The notes under the pieces are model-generated. The model saw only the letters and a list, made by a program, of their open reading frames with translations. It was not told where the DNA came from and did not search any database. Shown piece after piece: positions 8,311-16,939 of a DNA stretch of 64,000 bases. The position numbers and the translations under genes were made by a program. Source of the stretch: Microbacterium testaceum StLB037. GTDB taxonomy: Bacteria > Actinomycetota > Actinomycetes > Actinomycetales > Microbacteriaceae. Position 1 is the first letter of the stretch. Every line of letters starts with the position of its first letter. The stretch is from the NCBI RefSeq assembly GCF_008763945.1, contig NZ_VTQH01000003.1, positions 609,428-673,427 of the forward strand. The letters run 5' to 3'.

Positions 8311-9474
8311 CTAAGGCAGGGACGCCTTCTGCTCCACGACCCGCCGCGCCGCGGCATCCACCTTCGCGGCGAACGCCGGGTCGCTCTGCGCCCGCGACAG
8401 CACGGACTCGTGCATCTCGGGGTAGACCGAGGGGTCGGCCGACACCAGCAGCAAGTCGACGCCGGCCTCGACGGCGCGGGTCGCTCGCTCGGCCGGAGAG
8501 TACCCGCCCACCTGATCGGCGGCGGACAGGTCGTCGCAGGTGACCACGCCGTCGAAGCCGACCCTGTCGCGAAGCACTCCGACGACCGTCGGCGAGAAGG
8601 CGGCCGGGGTGGCGGGGTCGATCTCGGCGTAGATCGCCGTCGACATCATCACCACCGCCGGACCCTGGGGCAGCACGGTGGAGTACACCCCGACGTCGGG
8701 CCCGTCGGCGGTGACGACGCTGTCGGTCACCTGAGCCGAGTAGTCGGTGTTCTCGTCGACGTGCCCGAGCCCCGGGAAGTGCTTGAGGGTCGGCATGATC
8801 CCGCCGTCGCGCATCCCGGCCGCGAACGCGCCGACCTTCGCCGCCACGGTCGCTGCGTCGTACCCGTACTCGCGTCCCAGCGCGCCGATCGGAGGATTGG
8901 ATGCCGCGAAATCCGGGCTCGTGACGACGTCGGCGACGGGCGCGAGGTTCATGTTCACCCCGGCCTGCGCGAGCTGTGCGCCCCAGGTCGCGGCGGAGGA
9001 GTGCAGAGCCGGGTCGGTTTGGGCCGCCTGGTCGACGGCGGAGGGGATGCGGTCGAAGCCCGGGCCCTTCAGCACCTGGACCGTGCCGCCCTCCTGGTCG
9101 GTCGCCACCCACAGCTCGGGAGCGCTCGCTCCGACCGTGGCGGTGAATTGCCCGATCAGTCCCGCGATGGCCTGGGTGCCGGCATCCGACCTGCCGTGCA
9201 GGAAGATCCCGCCCACGTGATCGTCGCGCACGGCCGCGAGCGTCGTGGGGTTGGCGCCCTCGACCGAGGTGCCGACCATGAACATCTGGCCGACCTTGTC
9301 GGCGAGGCTCATCCCGGCCAGCGGGTCGGGGGTGGCGGTGGGGGTCGGCATCGGCGTGGGGGTCGAGGAGGGGGAGGGGGATGCCGTGGGCGCGGGCGTC
9401 GCAGAAGGCGCGCACGCCGTGAGGGTCAGGGCCGCGAGCAGGAGGAGGCTCATCGAGCGCGTGGCGGTTCTCAC
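8311..9474 (-). CDS. Glycoside hydrolase family 3 lipoprotein (beta-N-acetylhexosaminidase-like)
   Basis: 387 residues. The signal peptide ends in the lipobox LTAC (Cys21), followed by a Ser/Pro/Thr linker to about residue 50, so the enzyme is lipid-anchored outside the membrane. The GH3 barrel shows ATDQEGG (124-130), KHFPGLGHVD (231-240) and the nucleophile region VVTCDDL. NagZ-type enzymes usually read KHFPGHG with a catalytic His further on; here the second His is Leu, as in many secreted actinobacterial members. Likely it removes GlcNAc from peptidoglycan fragments or chitooligosaccharides. The gene lies downstream of the LCP gene on the same strand, separated by a hairpin. Confidence 0.88.
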   Translation of the reverse strand: MRTATRSMSLLLLAALTLTACAPSATPAPTASPSPSSTPTPMPTPTATPDPLAGMSLADKVGQMFMVGTSVEGANPTTLAAVRDDHVGGIFLHGRSDAGTQAIAGLIGQFTATVGASAPELWVATDQEGGTVQVLKGPGFDRIPSAVDQAAQTDPALHSSAATWGAQLAQAGVNMNLAPVADVVTSPDFAASNPPIGALGREYGYDAATVAAKVGAFAAGMRDGGIMPTLKHFPGLGHVDENTDYSAQVTDSVVTADGPDVGVYSTVLPQGPAVVMMSTAIYAEIDPATPAAFSPTVVGVLRDRVGFDGVVTCDDLSAADQVGGYSPAERATRAVEAGVDLLLVSADPSVYPEMHESVLSRAQSDPAFAAKVDAAARRVVEQKASLP

Positions 9475-9506
9475 GTCTTCATGCTCCCCGATGACTCTGG
9501 ACGGTT

Positions 9507-9531
9507 CCCGGGTCTTGACGTCCGACCCGGG
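9507..9531 (-). terminator. Hairpin terminator after the LCP gene
   Basis: Perfect 8-bp arms CCCGGGTC (9507-9514) and GACCCGGG (9524-9531) with a 9-nt loop, in the gap downstream of the LCP stop codon. There is no strong T run. It would reduce read-through into the GH3 gene. Confidence 0.55.
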
Positions 9532-9539
9532 GTCCGCGC

Positions 9540-10793
9540 TCAGCCGTTGCCGGCGGAGCAGGTCGCCTGGTTGGCCTTCGTGCCGCTGACGTTGCTCGGC
9601 AGTTCCACCACGCCGGGAGCGGCGGTGGCGTCCGTGGCATCCGGTGCGGGGGTGCTCGCGTCGGGGGCGGGTTCGCTCGGAGCCTCGGTGGGGGCGGAAG
9701 GATCGGGGATCACGCCGCCGTTCGCTCCCTCTTCACCGGTCAGTTGCAGAGGGGCGTTGGTCTCCAGCGCTTCCCACAGGGTCGCGGCCGACGCCTGGTC
9801 GGGGACGACGTGGTTGTTGTCGGCCGGGTCGTCGACCACGGGGAACTGCACGAACGTGATGTCGCTGAACGGTACGTCCTTCAGCGTGTAGGCCAGCTGC
9901 GCGATGCGGATCGGGTCGGCGAGGCTCTCGCTCGGCTCGATGTTGTTGACCGCCGTGTTGGCCAGGCCGATGAGCGTGCCGGGGTTCGAGAGCACCTCGT
10001 CGCTGCGCAGCTTGTTGATGAGCCGCGAGAGGTACTGCTGTTGGTTGCCGATGCGGGCGAGGTCGCTGCCGTCGCCGATGCCCTTGCGCGTGCGCAGGAA
10101 CGCCAGGGCGTCGTAGCCCTTCACCACGCGCGGGCCCGGCTCCCAGTCGATGCCCGCGTCGGGGTCGTCGATGCCGTCGCCGCCGATGCAGACCTCCACG
10201 CCGCCGATGGCATCGGTGATGTTGACGACGTTGCCGAAGCTCACCTTCGCGGCGAACGGGATGCTCTGCCCGCTCAGCTCCGACACCGTGTCGGCCACGC
10301 ACGTGAGCCCGCCCGCCTCGTACGCGGAGTTGATCGGCGCCTTGTACGACGGGCCCGAGGTCGAGCCGTCCTGCGCCGTACACTCCGGGATGCCGATCTG
10401 CAGGTCGCGCGGGAACGACACCACGGTGACGCGGCGGGGGTTCGCCGAGACGTGCACGAGCATGTTCACGTCGTTTCGGGCCCCCTCGTTGCCCGGGTCG
10501 GAGCAGCGCGCCCCGAACGCCTCCTTCACCTCGTCGTCGCACTCGTCGGTTCCGACGACGAGCACCGAGAAGGGCTCGCTGTACGCGCTCAGCGCGGGCG
10601 GCTCGGCCGGGGCGTCCTTCAGGGGGACGGCGGCCTCCTGCAGTCGTTGCGAGAGCGAGAAGGCGTAGAAGCCCCCCACCGCGACCGCCGCGACGAGCAC
10701 GACGGTGACGGCGATCGCGACGAGCTTCGCGCCGCGGCGCCAGGGCGATGCGGGGTCGCGTCGAGCGTGCCGGGTGGGAGGCTGCGGCGTCAT
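9540..10793 (-). CDS. LytR-CpsA-Psr (LCP) family protein
   Basis: About 417 residues from the ATG at 10793; a TTG 12 nt upstream is an alternative start. A short basic cytoplasmic tail and one membrane helix (about 24-48) are followed by the LCP domain. Its landmarks are VLVVGTD, ARNDVNMLVHV, VVSFPRDLQIGIP, INSAYEAGG and the Arg-rich LRTRKGIGDGSDLARIGNQQ. LCP enzymes transfer undecaprenyl-phosphate-linked glycopolymers such as teichoic acid or arabinogalactan-type polymers onto peptidoglycan. After the domain comes a Ser/Thr/Pro/Asp-rich tail ending in SGTKANQATCSAGNG; no full LytR_C domain is visible. Extra Cys pairs (DECDDE, ARCSDP) suggest disulfides outside the membrane. Confidence 0.9.
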   Translation of the reverse strand: MTPQPPTRHARRDPASPWRRGAKLVAIAVTVVLVAAVAVGGFYAFSLSQRLQEAAVPLKDAPAEPPALSAYSEPFSVLVVGTDECDDEVKEAFGARCSDPGNEGARNDVNMLVHVSANPRRVTVVSFPRDLQIGIPECTAQDGSTSGPSYKAPINSAYEAGGLTCVADTVSELSGQSIPFAAKVSFGNVVNITDAIGGVEVCIGGDGIDDPDAGIDWEPGPRVVKGYDALAFLRTRKGIGDGSDLARIGNQQQYLSRLINKLRSDEVLSNPGTLIGLANTAVNNIEPSESLADPIRIAQLAYTLKDVPFSDITFVQFPVVDDPADNNHVVPDQASAATLWEALETNAPLQLTGEEGANGGVIPDPSAPTEAPSEPAPDASTPAPDATDATAAPGVVELPSNVSGTKANQATCSAGNG

Positions 10794-10886
10794 TTCGGTA
10801 GTCAACCACGCCCGGACGCGAGAACGCGGGGCTTAGCGCCCCCGAACCGCGCGTCAACCCCGAGAACGCTCCGAGCCAACGGTCCC

Positions 10887-11735
<849 letters not shown>

Positions 11736-11750
11736 GCTGACCCGGCGCGC

Positions 11751-13568
11751 ATGAACCGCCTCGCGAACGCCTCGAGCCCCTACCTGCGGGCCCACGCCGA
11801 CAATCCCGTCGCGTGGTTCCCCTGGGGGGCCGAGGCGTTCGCGCTCGCCGCCGAGCGAGACGTCCCCGTGATGGTCTCGATCGGCTACAGCACCTGTCAC
11901 TGGTGCCACGTCATGGCGCGGGAATCGTTCCAGGATGCCGAGACCGCCGGCATCCTGAACGAGGCCTTCGTCTCGATCAAGGTCGACCGCGAAGAGCATC
12001 CCGACGTGGACGCCGCCTACCTCGACGCCGCCAGCGCCTTCACCCCTCACCTGGGGTGGCCCCTCACCGTCTTCGCCTCGCCCGAGGGGCGCGTCTTCTA
12101 CGCGGGCACCTACTTCCCGCCCGCGCCCCGCCCGCCGCAGCCCTCGTTCCGCCAGGTGCTCGCCGCCGTGCGCGAGGCGTGGACCGAACGCCGAAGCGAA
12201 GTGGATGCCACGGGCTCCTCGCTCCGCGACGCTCTCGCCGCAGCCGCCAGCGCCCCCGCCGACGCCCCGCCCTCCCTCGCTGAGCTCGCCGCGGCCGCCC
12301 GCGCCGTCGCCGCGCGCGAGGACCGCGAGTACGCCGGCTTCGCCGCGGGTCCCGCGTTCGAGACCCCGAAGTTCCCGAACACCCCGGTGCTGCGGTTCCT
12401 GCAGCACCCGGCTCTGACTCCGGAGATCCCGGATGCCGCGGACGTGGCATCCCGAGCCCTGTCCGCCATGGCCGGCTCCGACCTGCACGACGTGGTCGAG
12501 GGCGGCTTCTTCCGCTACGCGACCCGCCGAGACTGGAGCGTGCCGCACTACGAACGCATGCTGACCGACAACGCCGGGCTCGTCGAGGTCGCGCTCGCCG
12601 CGGGCGACGACGCCGTCGCGACCGACGCCGCGCGGTTCCTCGTCGACGTGCTTCAGCTGCCCTCGGGTGGGATCGCCGCAGCTCAGGACTCCGAGTCGAT
12701 CATCGACGGGGTCCGCAACGAGGGCGGGTATTACCGAGTGACCGATCGCTCAGGGCTGCAGCCACCGGCCCTCGACGCGAAGGTCGTCACCGGGTGGAAC
12801 GGCCACGCGATCGCGGCGCTCGCCGCCGCCGGAACCCGCACCGACCCGCGCTTCCTCGAGGCCGCGCGCTGGGCCGCCGACGCCGTGCTCGAGAGCAACG
12901 TCGCCGACGACGGCACACCGCGTCGCGCCTCGCTCGACGAGGTGCGCTCCGCCGCCCCCGCGACGCTCGAAGACTACGGCGGACTCGCGCGGGGCCTGCT
13001 CGCCCTCGCTCGCGCGACCGGTGAGGTCGCCTACGCCGTGCGGGCGCGGGCGCTGGTCGACCTGTGCCTCGGTGACGACGGCATCCACCCTCCGGGCGGT
13101 GGCGACCCCGTGCTCGTGGGGCAGGGGATGCAGTCGCACGCCGTCCCCACCGACGGGGCGTCGCCCTCGGGCCCGTCGGTGTTCGCCGCCGCCGCCCTCG
13201 ACCTCTGGCGCCTGGGCGCGGGGGAGCACTACCGCACCGCCGCCGAGACGCTCGTGCGCGCCGCGTCCGAGGCCGCGCTGTCGTCGCCGCTGGCGCACGG
13301 AGCGATCCTCGACGTGGCGCTCGGCCTGGCCTCGGCGCCCCGGCAGGTCGTTGTGGTGGGCGAGGCGGATGCCGAGATCGCCGACGTCGCCCGCCGGATC
13401 CCCGCCGACGTGGTGGCGGTGGTGTCGCCCGCGCAGGCCGTCGCCTTCGCCGAGGCGGGATTCGAGCTGTTCGAGGGGAAGACCGCGCTCGGCGGGGAGG
13501 CCACGGCCTACGACTGCCGCGCGTTCACCTGCGCGCTGCCGACGACGGACGCGGGTCGGCTGCGCTGA
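11751..13568 (+). CDS. DUF255 thioredoxin-fold protein (YyaL/spermatogenesis-associated 20 family)
   Basis: 605 residues. The N-terminal thioredoxin-like domain has CHWCHVM (C49, C52), preceded by the family signature [15 protein letters not shown]. The rest is an alpha/alpha barrel like N-acylglucosamine epimerases ([29 protein letters not shown]). Bacterial members are widespread but their reaction is not established; a redox or sugar-related role is conjecture. It is somewhat shorter than the 650-700 residues of many homologues. It starts 15 bp after the aldo/keto reductase and is probably in the same operon. Confidence 0.88.
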   Translation: MNRLANASSPYLRAHADNPVAWFPWGAEAFALAAERDVPVMVSIGYSTCHWCHVMARESFQDAETAGILNEAFVSIKVDREEHPDVDAAYLDAASAFTPHLGWPLTVFASPEGRVFYAGTYFPPAPRPPQPSFRQVLAAVREAWTERRSEVDATGSSLRDALAAAASAPADAPPSLAELAAAARAVAAREDREYAGFAAGPAFETPKFPNTPVLRFLQHPALTPEIPDAADVASRALSAMAGSDLHDVVEGGFFRYATRRDWSVPHYERMLTDNAGLVEVALAAGDDAVATDAARFLVDVLQLPSGGIAAAQDSESIIDGVRNEGGYYRVTDRSGLQPPALDAKVVTGWNGHAIAALAAAGTRTDPRFLEAARWAADAVLESNVADDGTPRRASLDEVRSAAPATLEDYGGLARGLLALARATGEVAYAVRARALVDLCLGDDGIHPPGGGDPVLVGQGMQSHAVPTDGASPSGPSVFAAAALDLWRLGAGEHYRTAAETLVRAASEAALSSPLAHGAILDVALGLASAPRQVVVVGEADAEIADVARRIPADVVAVVSPAQAVAFAEAGFELFEGKTALGGEATAYDCRAFTCALPTTDAGRLR

Positions 13569-13611
13569 GGCGGGGCTGCGGGGTCGGGCCGGCGCTGCCG
13601 GGCGCCAGTTC

Positions 13612-13659
13612 CTCGCAGAATGTCGCGTTTCTTGCAGACAACGCGGGGAATCCTGCGAG
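13612..13659. repeat. Compound hairpin between convergent genes
   Basis: Nested inverted repeats: CTCGCAG (13612-13618) pairs with CTGCGAG (13653-13659), and CGCGTT (13624-13629) pairs with AACGCG (13640-13645). A further CTGCGAG follows at 13672. It lies between the convergent DUF255 and ATPase genes and is likely a bidirectional terminator or a REP-like element. Confidence 0.5.
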
Positions 13660-13713
13660 ATTCGCGTCAATCTGCGAGCTGACGACACGACCGCCCCACG
13701 GCATCCACCCTTC

Positions 13714-14475
13714 TCACTCCAACAGGTGCCGCAGATACCTTCCCGGCGACTCGAGGAACCCGCGCTGCAGGCGCACCAGCTCGAGGTCTTCCCAGGCGCT
13801 CTCGCGAATGCCCCAGTCGCCGAGCTCGAGGATCGTCGCGCCGGGCAGGGCCGCGAGCACGGGGGAGTGGGTCGCGCAGATGACCTGGGTGCCGCGGGAG
13901 CGCATGCGGTCGAGCGAGGCCAGCCAGCGAAGCGTCGATGAGAACGACAGGGCGGCCTCGGGCTCGTCGAGGCAGGCCAGCCCCGAGACGTCCTGCGGGT
14001 GGTCGAGCGTCTCGTCGAGCAGGGCATTGAAAGACTCGCCGTGGCTCATCGTGTGCAGGCTGGGGGACGGGCCGCCCAGGTCGTCTCTCCAGCTGTAATA
14101 GCCGTGCATGGTCTCGGCCCGCAGGAAGAACCCCCAGCGCGGGGCCCTCGGGCTTCGCTCGATGCGCAGCCACTCGCCGAGCGGACTCTCGGTGCGCCGG
14201 GTCTCGCCGCCGCCGTTGGTGGAGCCGCCCTCGGCGGGGAGTCCCGCGGCCTCGGCGATGCCCTCGATGAGCGTCGACTTGCCCGATCCGTTCTCGCCGA
14301 CGAGGAAGGTGACGCCGGGTCCGAACTCCCACCCGTCGCCGCTGGCCACCTCGAGGAACTGCGCCACCGCGGGGATGGTCGCCGGCCACGCGAACGGGTT
14401 CACCGGCGCATCGCGGAAGACCTTCACCCGCTGCACCGGGCGCGGGTCGTGAAGCCACTCCTCCCCGCTCGCCAT
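13714..14475 (-). CDS. ABC-like AAA ATPase of unknown function
   Basis: 253 residues from the ATG at 14475. Walker A is GENGSGKST (60-68). The signature-like MSHGESFNALL is followed by Walker B plus catalytic Glu (ACLDEPEAALS) and an H-loop (ICATHSPVLAALPG). These are the hallmarks of stand-alone ABC/SMC-like ATPases of the AAA_21 type. There is no membrane segment or partner domain. The start codon is 2 nt after the stop of the upstream PMT gene, so the two are co-translated. What it couples ATP hydrolysis to is unknown; a link with glycosylation is only suggested by position. A longer frame starts at 14577 inside the PMT gene but lacks support. Confidence 0.85.
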   Translation of the reverse strand: MASGEEWLHDPRPVQRVKVFRDAPVNPFAWPATIPAVAQFLEVASGDGWEFGPGVTFLVGENGSGKSTLIEGIAEAAGLPAEGGSTNGGGETRRTESPLGEWLRIERSPRAPRWGFFLRAETMHGYYSWRDDLGGPSPSLHTMSHGESFNALLDETLDHPQDVSGLACLDEPEAALSFSSTLRWLASLDRMRSRGTQVICATHSPVLAALPGATILELGDWGIRESAWEDLELVRLQRGFLESPGRYLRHLLE

Positions 14476-14477
14476 GG

Positions 14478-16049
14478 TCAGATCCAGGTCGGCAGCCAGT
14501 TGTGCAGGCGCCAGAACTCGTACGGCACCGGCAGGCCCGCCCACACTGGGTACCAGAACGCCGACACCCCGACGCATAGCACGAGGAACGCCAGCACGAT
14601 CACCTGGCCGCTCAGACGTGAAGCGCCCTTCACTCCCCGCGCGACATCACGCAGGGCGAAGGTCAGGGCCAGTACCAGGAAGGGCAGCATGGCCACCGTG
14701 TAGAACTGGAAGATCGTGCGCTCCGGGTAGAGCAACCACGGCAGGTACGTCGCCGCGAGCCCGGTCAGCACCACGGCGAAGCGCCAGTCGCGCACCATCA
14801 CGAAGCGGACGAGCAAATAGATGGATGCCGCGATCCCGGCCCACCAGATGATGGGGTTGGCGATGCTCGAGATCGCCTCGGTGCAGCCGCTGGGGAGCGT
14901 GCAGCCGTCGACCCCCGCCTGATCCTGGTGCCAGTACATCGACGTCGGTCGGATCAGCAGCGGCCACTGCCAGGCGGGGCTGGCGTAGCTGTGCGGGGTC
15001 ACCAGGCCGACGTGGAAGGCGTACATCTCCTGGTGGTAGACCCACAGGCGCTGCAGGGACTGGGGCAACAGCGAGAGGAGACCGGTGCTGTCCACGGGGA
15101 CCTCGCGCTTGTAGCCGCCGTTGGTGAAGAGCCATCCCGACCAGCTCGCGAGGTACACGACGACGCTGATGGGCACGAGCACCACGAACGAGATGAGTCC
15201 CTGGCGCACGGCATCCATCGGCCATTGCACGATGCCGACGCGGCGACGGGCCAGGGCATCGGTGACGACCGCGTAGATGCCGACCGCGGCGAGCACGTAC
15301 AGGCCCGACCACTTGACCGCCGTCGCGGCACCGGCCGCGGCCCCGGCCGCCAACAGCCAGGGGCGGTCCCACAGCAGCGGCCCCCAGGTGTGCGTCTCTC
15401 CCGGTCGGGCATCCAAGGCCGCGTCCAAGCGATCGCCGGTGCGGCGCCGGTCGAGGACGGCGAACCAGAACGCGAGCACGATGAAGAAGGTCAAGAAGAT
15501 GTCGAGCAGGGCGACCCGACTCATCACGATGCCGAGCCCGTCGACGGCGATCAGACCCGAGGCGACGCTCGAGAACGCGATCGAGTGCGAGAGGTGCCAC
15601 GCCAGCAGGTACACGAGGAGCACCGTCGCGGTGCCGAAGACGGCGGCCGAGATGCGCCAGCCGGTCGCCGAGTCCGGACCGAACAGGGCGATGCCGGCGC
15701 CGATGAGGATCCGCCCGAGAGGGGGGTGGACGACGTAGCTTCCGATCCCGGTGTAGATGTCGGTGTCGCCCGCGGTGAAGCGGGCGTCGGCGTCAGTGGG
15801 CCAGGTGGAGGGGTAGCCGAGCACCCACTGGCTGTACGAGTCCTTGACGTAGTAGGTCTCGTCGAACACCAGCTGGTGCGGATTGCCGATGTCGATCAGG
15901 CGCAGCACCGCCGCGACCAGGGTGACCAGGGCCGGCGCGAGCCAGCGCCACAGGCGCATTCCGCGGGGGTCGGCGAGCAGGGCGTCGCGCCACCGGTCGA
16001 TGCGCGTCTGCTCGACGGGCGGGAGCAGCGGAGGGACAGCGGTGGTCAC
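14478..16049 (-). CDS. pmt: Dolichyl/polyprenyl-phosphate-mannose-protein mannosyltransferase (PMT family)
   Basis: 523 residues with many membrane helices (GT39/PMT_2 fold, GT-C type). The first external loop has the acidic catalytic region VFDETYYVKD, with a second conserved block at VHPPLGRILIGAG. The C-terminal PMT_4TMC region includes RPTSMYWHQD and YPERTIFQFYTV. In actinobacteria PMT moves mannose from polyprenyl-phosphate-mannose to Ser/Thr of proteins exported by the Sec system. The GTG start at 16049 is supported by TAGGCT 7 nt upstream and lack of a Shine-Dalgarno. It is divergent from rsmI (23-bp gap) and followed at once by an ATPase gene. Confidence 0.95.
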   Translation of the reverse strand: MTTAVPPLLPPVEQTRIDRWRDALLADPRGMRLWRWLAPALVTLVAAVLRLIDIGNPHQLVFDETYYVKDSYSQWVLGYPSTWPTDADARFTAGDTDIYTGIGSYVVHPPLGRILIGAGIALFGPDSATGWRISAAVFGTATVLLVYLLAWHLSHSIAFSSVASGLIAVDGLGIVMSRVALLDIFLTFFIVLAFWFAVLDRRRTGDRLDAALDARPGETHTWGPLLWDRPWLLAAGAAAGAATAVKWSGLYVLAAVGIYAVVTDALARRRVGIVQWPMDAVRQGLISFVVLVPISVVVYLASWSGWLFTNGGYKREVPVDSTGLLSLLPQSLQRLWVYHQEMYAFHVGLVTPHSYASPAWQWPLLIRPTSMYWHQDQAGVDGCTLPSGCTEAISSIANPIIWWAGIAASIYLLVRFVMVRDWRFAVVLTGLAATYLPWLLYPERTIFQFYTVAMLPFLVLALTFALRDVARGVKGASRLSGQVIVLAFLVLCVGVSAFWYPVWAGLPVPYEFWRLHNWLPTWI

Positions 16050-16072
16050 GGCCCCCAGCCTAAGGTGGAACG
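16050..16072. promoter_or_regulatory. Divergent leaderless promoters with overlapping -10 boxes
   Basis: The 23-bp gap holds TAGGCT on the minus strand (16062-16057, 7 nt before the PMT GTG) and TAAGGT on the plus strand (16061-16066, 6 nt before the rsmI GTG). The two hexamers share bases 16061-16062, so both promoters cannot be open at once. Confidence 0.6.
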
Positions 16073-16891
16073 GTGATCATCCTCGCGGCGACCCCCATCG
16101 GCAACCTGGGTGACGCCTCGAAGCGGCTGATCGAAGCCCTCGAGAACGCCTCGATCGTGGCGGCCGAAGACACTCGCACGACCCAGCGCCTGCTGGCGGG
16201 CCTCGGGGTCGAGAATCGCCCGCGCCTGATCGCCTTGCACGACCACAACGAGAAGGAGCGCGCGGCCGAACTGGTCGAGCTCGCGCGCGAAGACGACCTG
16301 CTCGTGCTGAGCGACGCCGGCATGCCCACCGTCAGCGACCCGGGCTTCGGGCTCGTCGCCGCCGCAGCCGCCGCCGGCGTCACCGTCACGGCCCTTCCCG
16401 GGCCGAGCGCCGTGGTCACCGCCCTCGCGGTGGCGGGGCTTCCGACCGACCGCTTCGCGTTCGAGGGCTTCCCGCGACGCAAGCCGGGGGAGCGTCGCAA
16501 GGCCTTCGCGCAGCTCGCGTCGGAGGAGCGGACGCTCGTCTTCTTCGAGTCGCCGTCGCGGTTGGCATCCACTCTCGACGATCTCGCGAGCACCTTCGGT
16601 GCCGATCGTCCGGCGGCCGTGTGCCGGGAACTCACGAAGCTCTACGAGGAGGTCAAGCGCGGCACCCTCGCCGAGCTCGCCGCCTGGGCGGCCGAGGGGG
16701 TGCGCGGCGAGATCGCGATCGTCGTGGGCGGAGCCTCCGCACGCGAGGTGGCGTTTCCGGATGCCGTGACCCAGGTGCTCGAGATCGTGCGCGGCGGCAC
16801 GCGACTCAAGGACGCCGCCGCCGAAGTGGCGTCGCAGACGGGGCACTCCTCGCGCGAGCTGTACCAGGCGGCTCTGGCCGTCAAGCGCTGA
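16073..16891 (+). CDS. rsmI: 16S rRNA (cytidine(1402)-2'-O)-methyltransferase RsmI
   Basis: 272 residues, the usual length. Tetrapyrrole-methylase fold: N-terminal LAATPIGNLGDAS, then AAEDTRTTQRLL, LVLSDAGMPTVSDPG, PGPSAVVTALAVAGLP and FEGFPRRKPGER are RsmI signatures. FFESPSRL and CRELTKLYEEVKRG confirm it. It uses SAM to methylate the 2'-OH of C1402 in the decoding centre of 16S rRNA. The GTG start has no Shine-Dalgarno; TAAGGT 6 nt upstream points to a leaderless message. metG follows after 48 bp with its own leaderless-type promoter. Confidence 0.97.
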   Translation: MIILAATPIGNLGDASKRLIEALENASIVAAEDTRTTQRLLAGLGVENRPRLIALHDHNEKERAAELVELAREDDLLVLSDAGMPTVSDPGFGLVAAAAAAGVTVTALPGPSAVVTALAVAGLPTDRFAFEGFPRRKPGERRKAFAQLASEERTLVFFESPSRLASTLDDLASTFGADRPAAVCRELTKLYEEVKRGTLAELAAWAAEGVRGEIAIVVGGASAREVAFPDAVTQVLEIVRGGTRLKDAAAEVASQTGHSSRELYQAALAVKR

Positions 16892-16927
16892 GCCCGTCAC
16901 ACGGTCGGCCGTGTCGGTGCCTCCCCG

Positions 16928-16939
16928 TAGAATCTCCAG
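16928..16939 (+). promoter_or_regulatory. Leaderless promoter of metG
   Basis: TAGAAT (16928-16933) lies six bases before the GTG at 16940. No Shine-Dalgarno is present. A short inverted repeat ACACGG-tcgg-CCGTGT (16899-16914) overlaps the expected -35 region. Confidence 0.6.

Noticed and set aside
8190..8357. N-terminal extension of HrpA through hairpin C to 8357
   Set aside because: The extra residues are translated hairpin sequence and overlap the GH3 gene end, unlike any HrpA N-terminus.
16899..16914. ACACGG-tcgg-CCGTGT dyad before metG as an operator
   Set aside because: Short, GC-rich and without a candidate regulator or second copy, so likely chance or a weak rsmI terminator.
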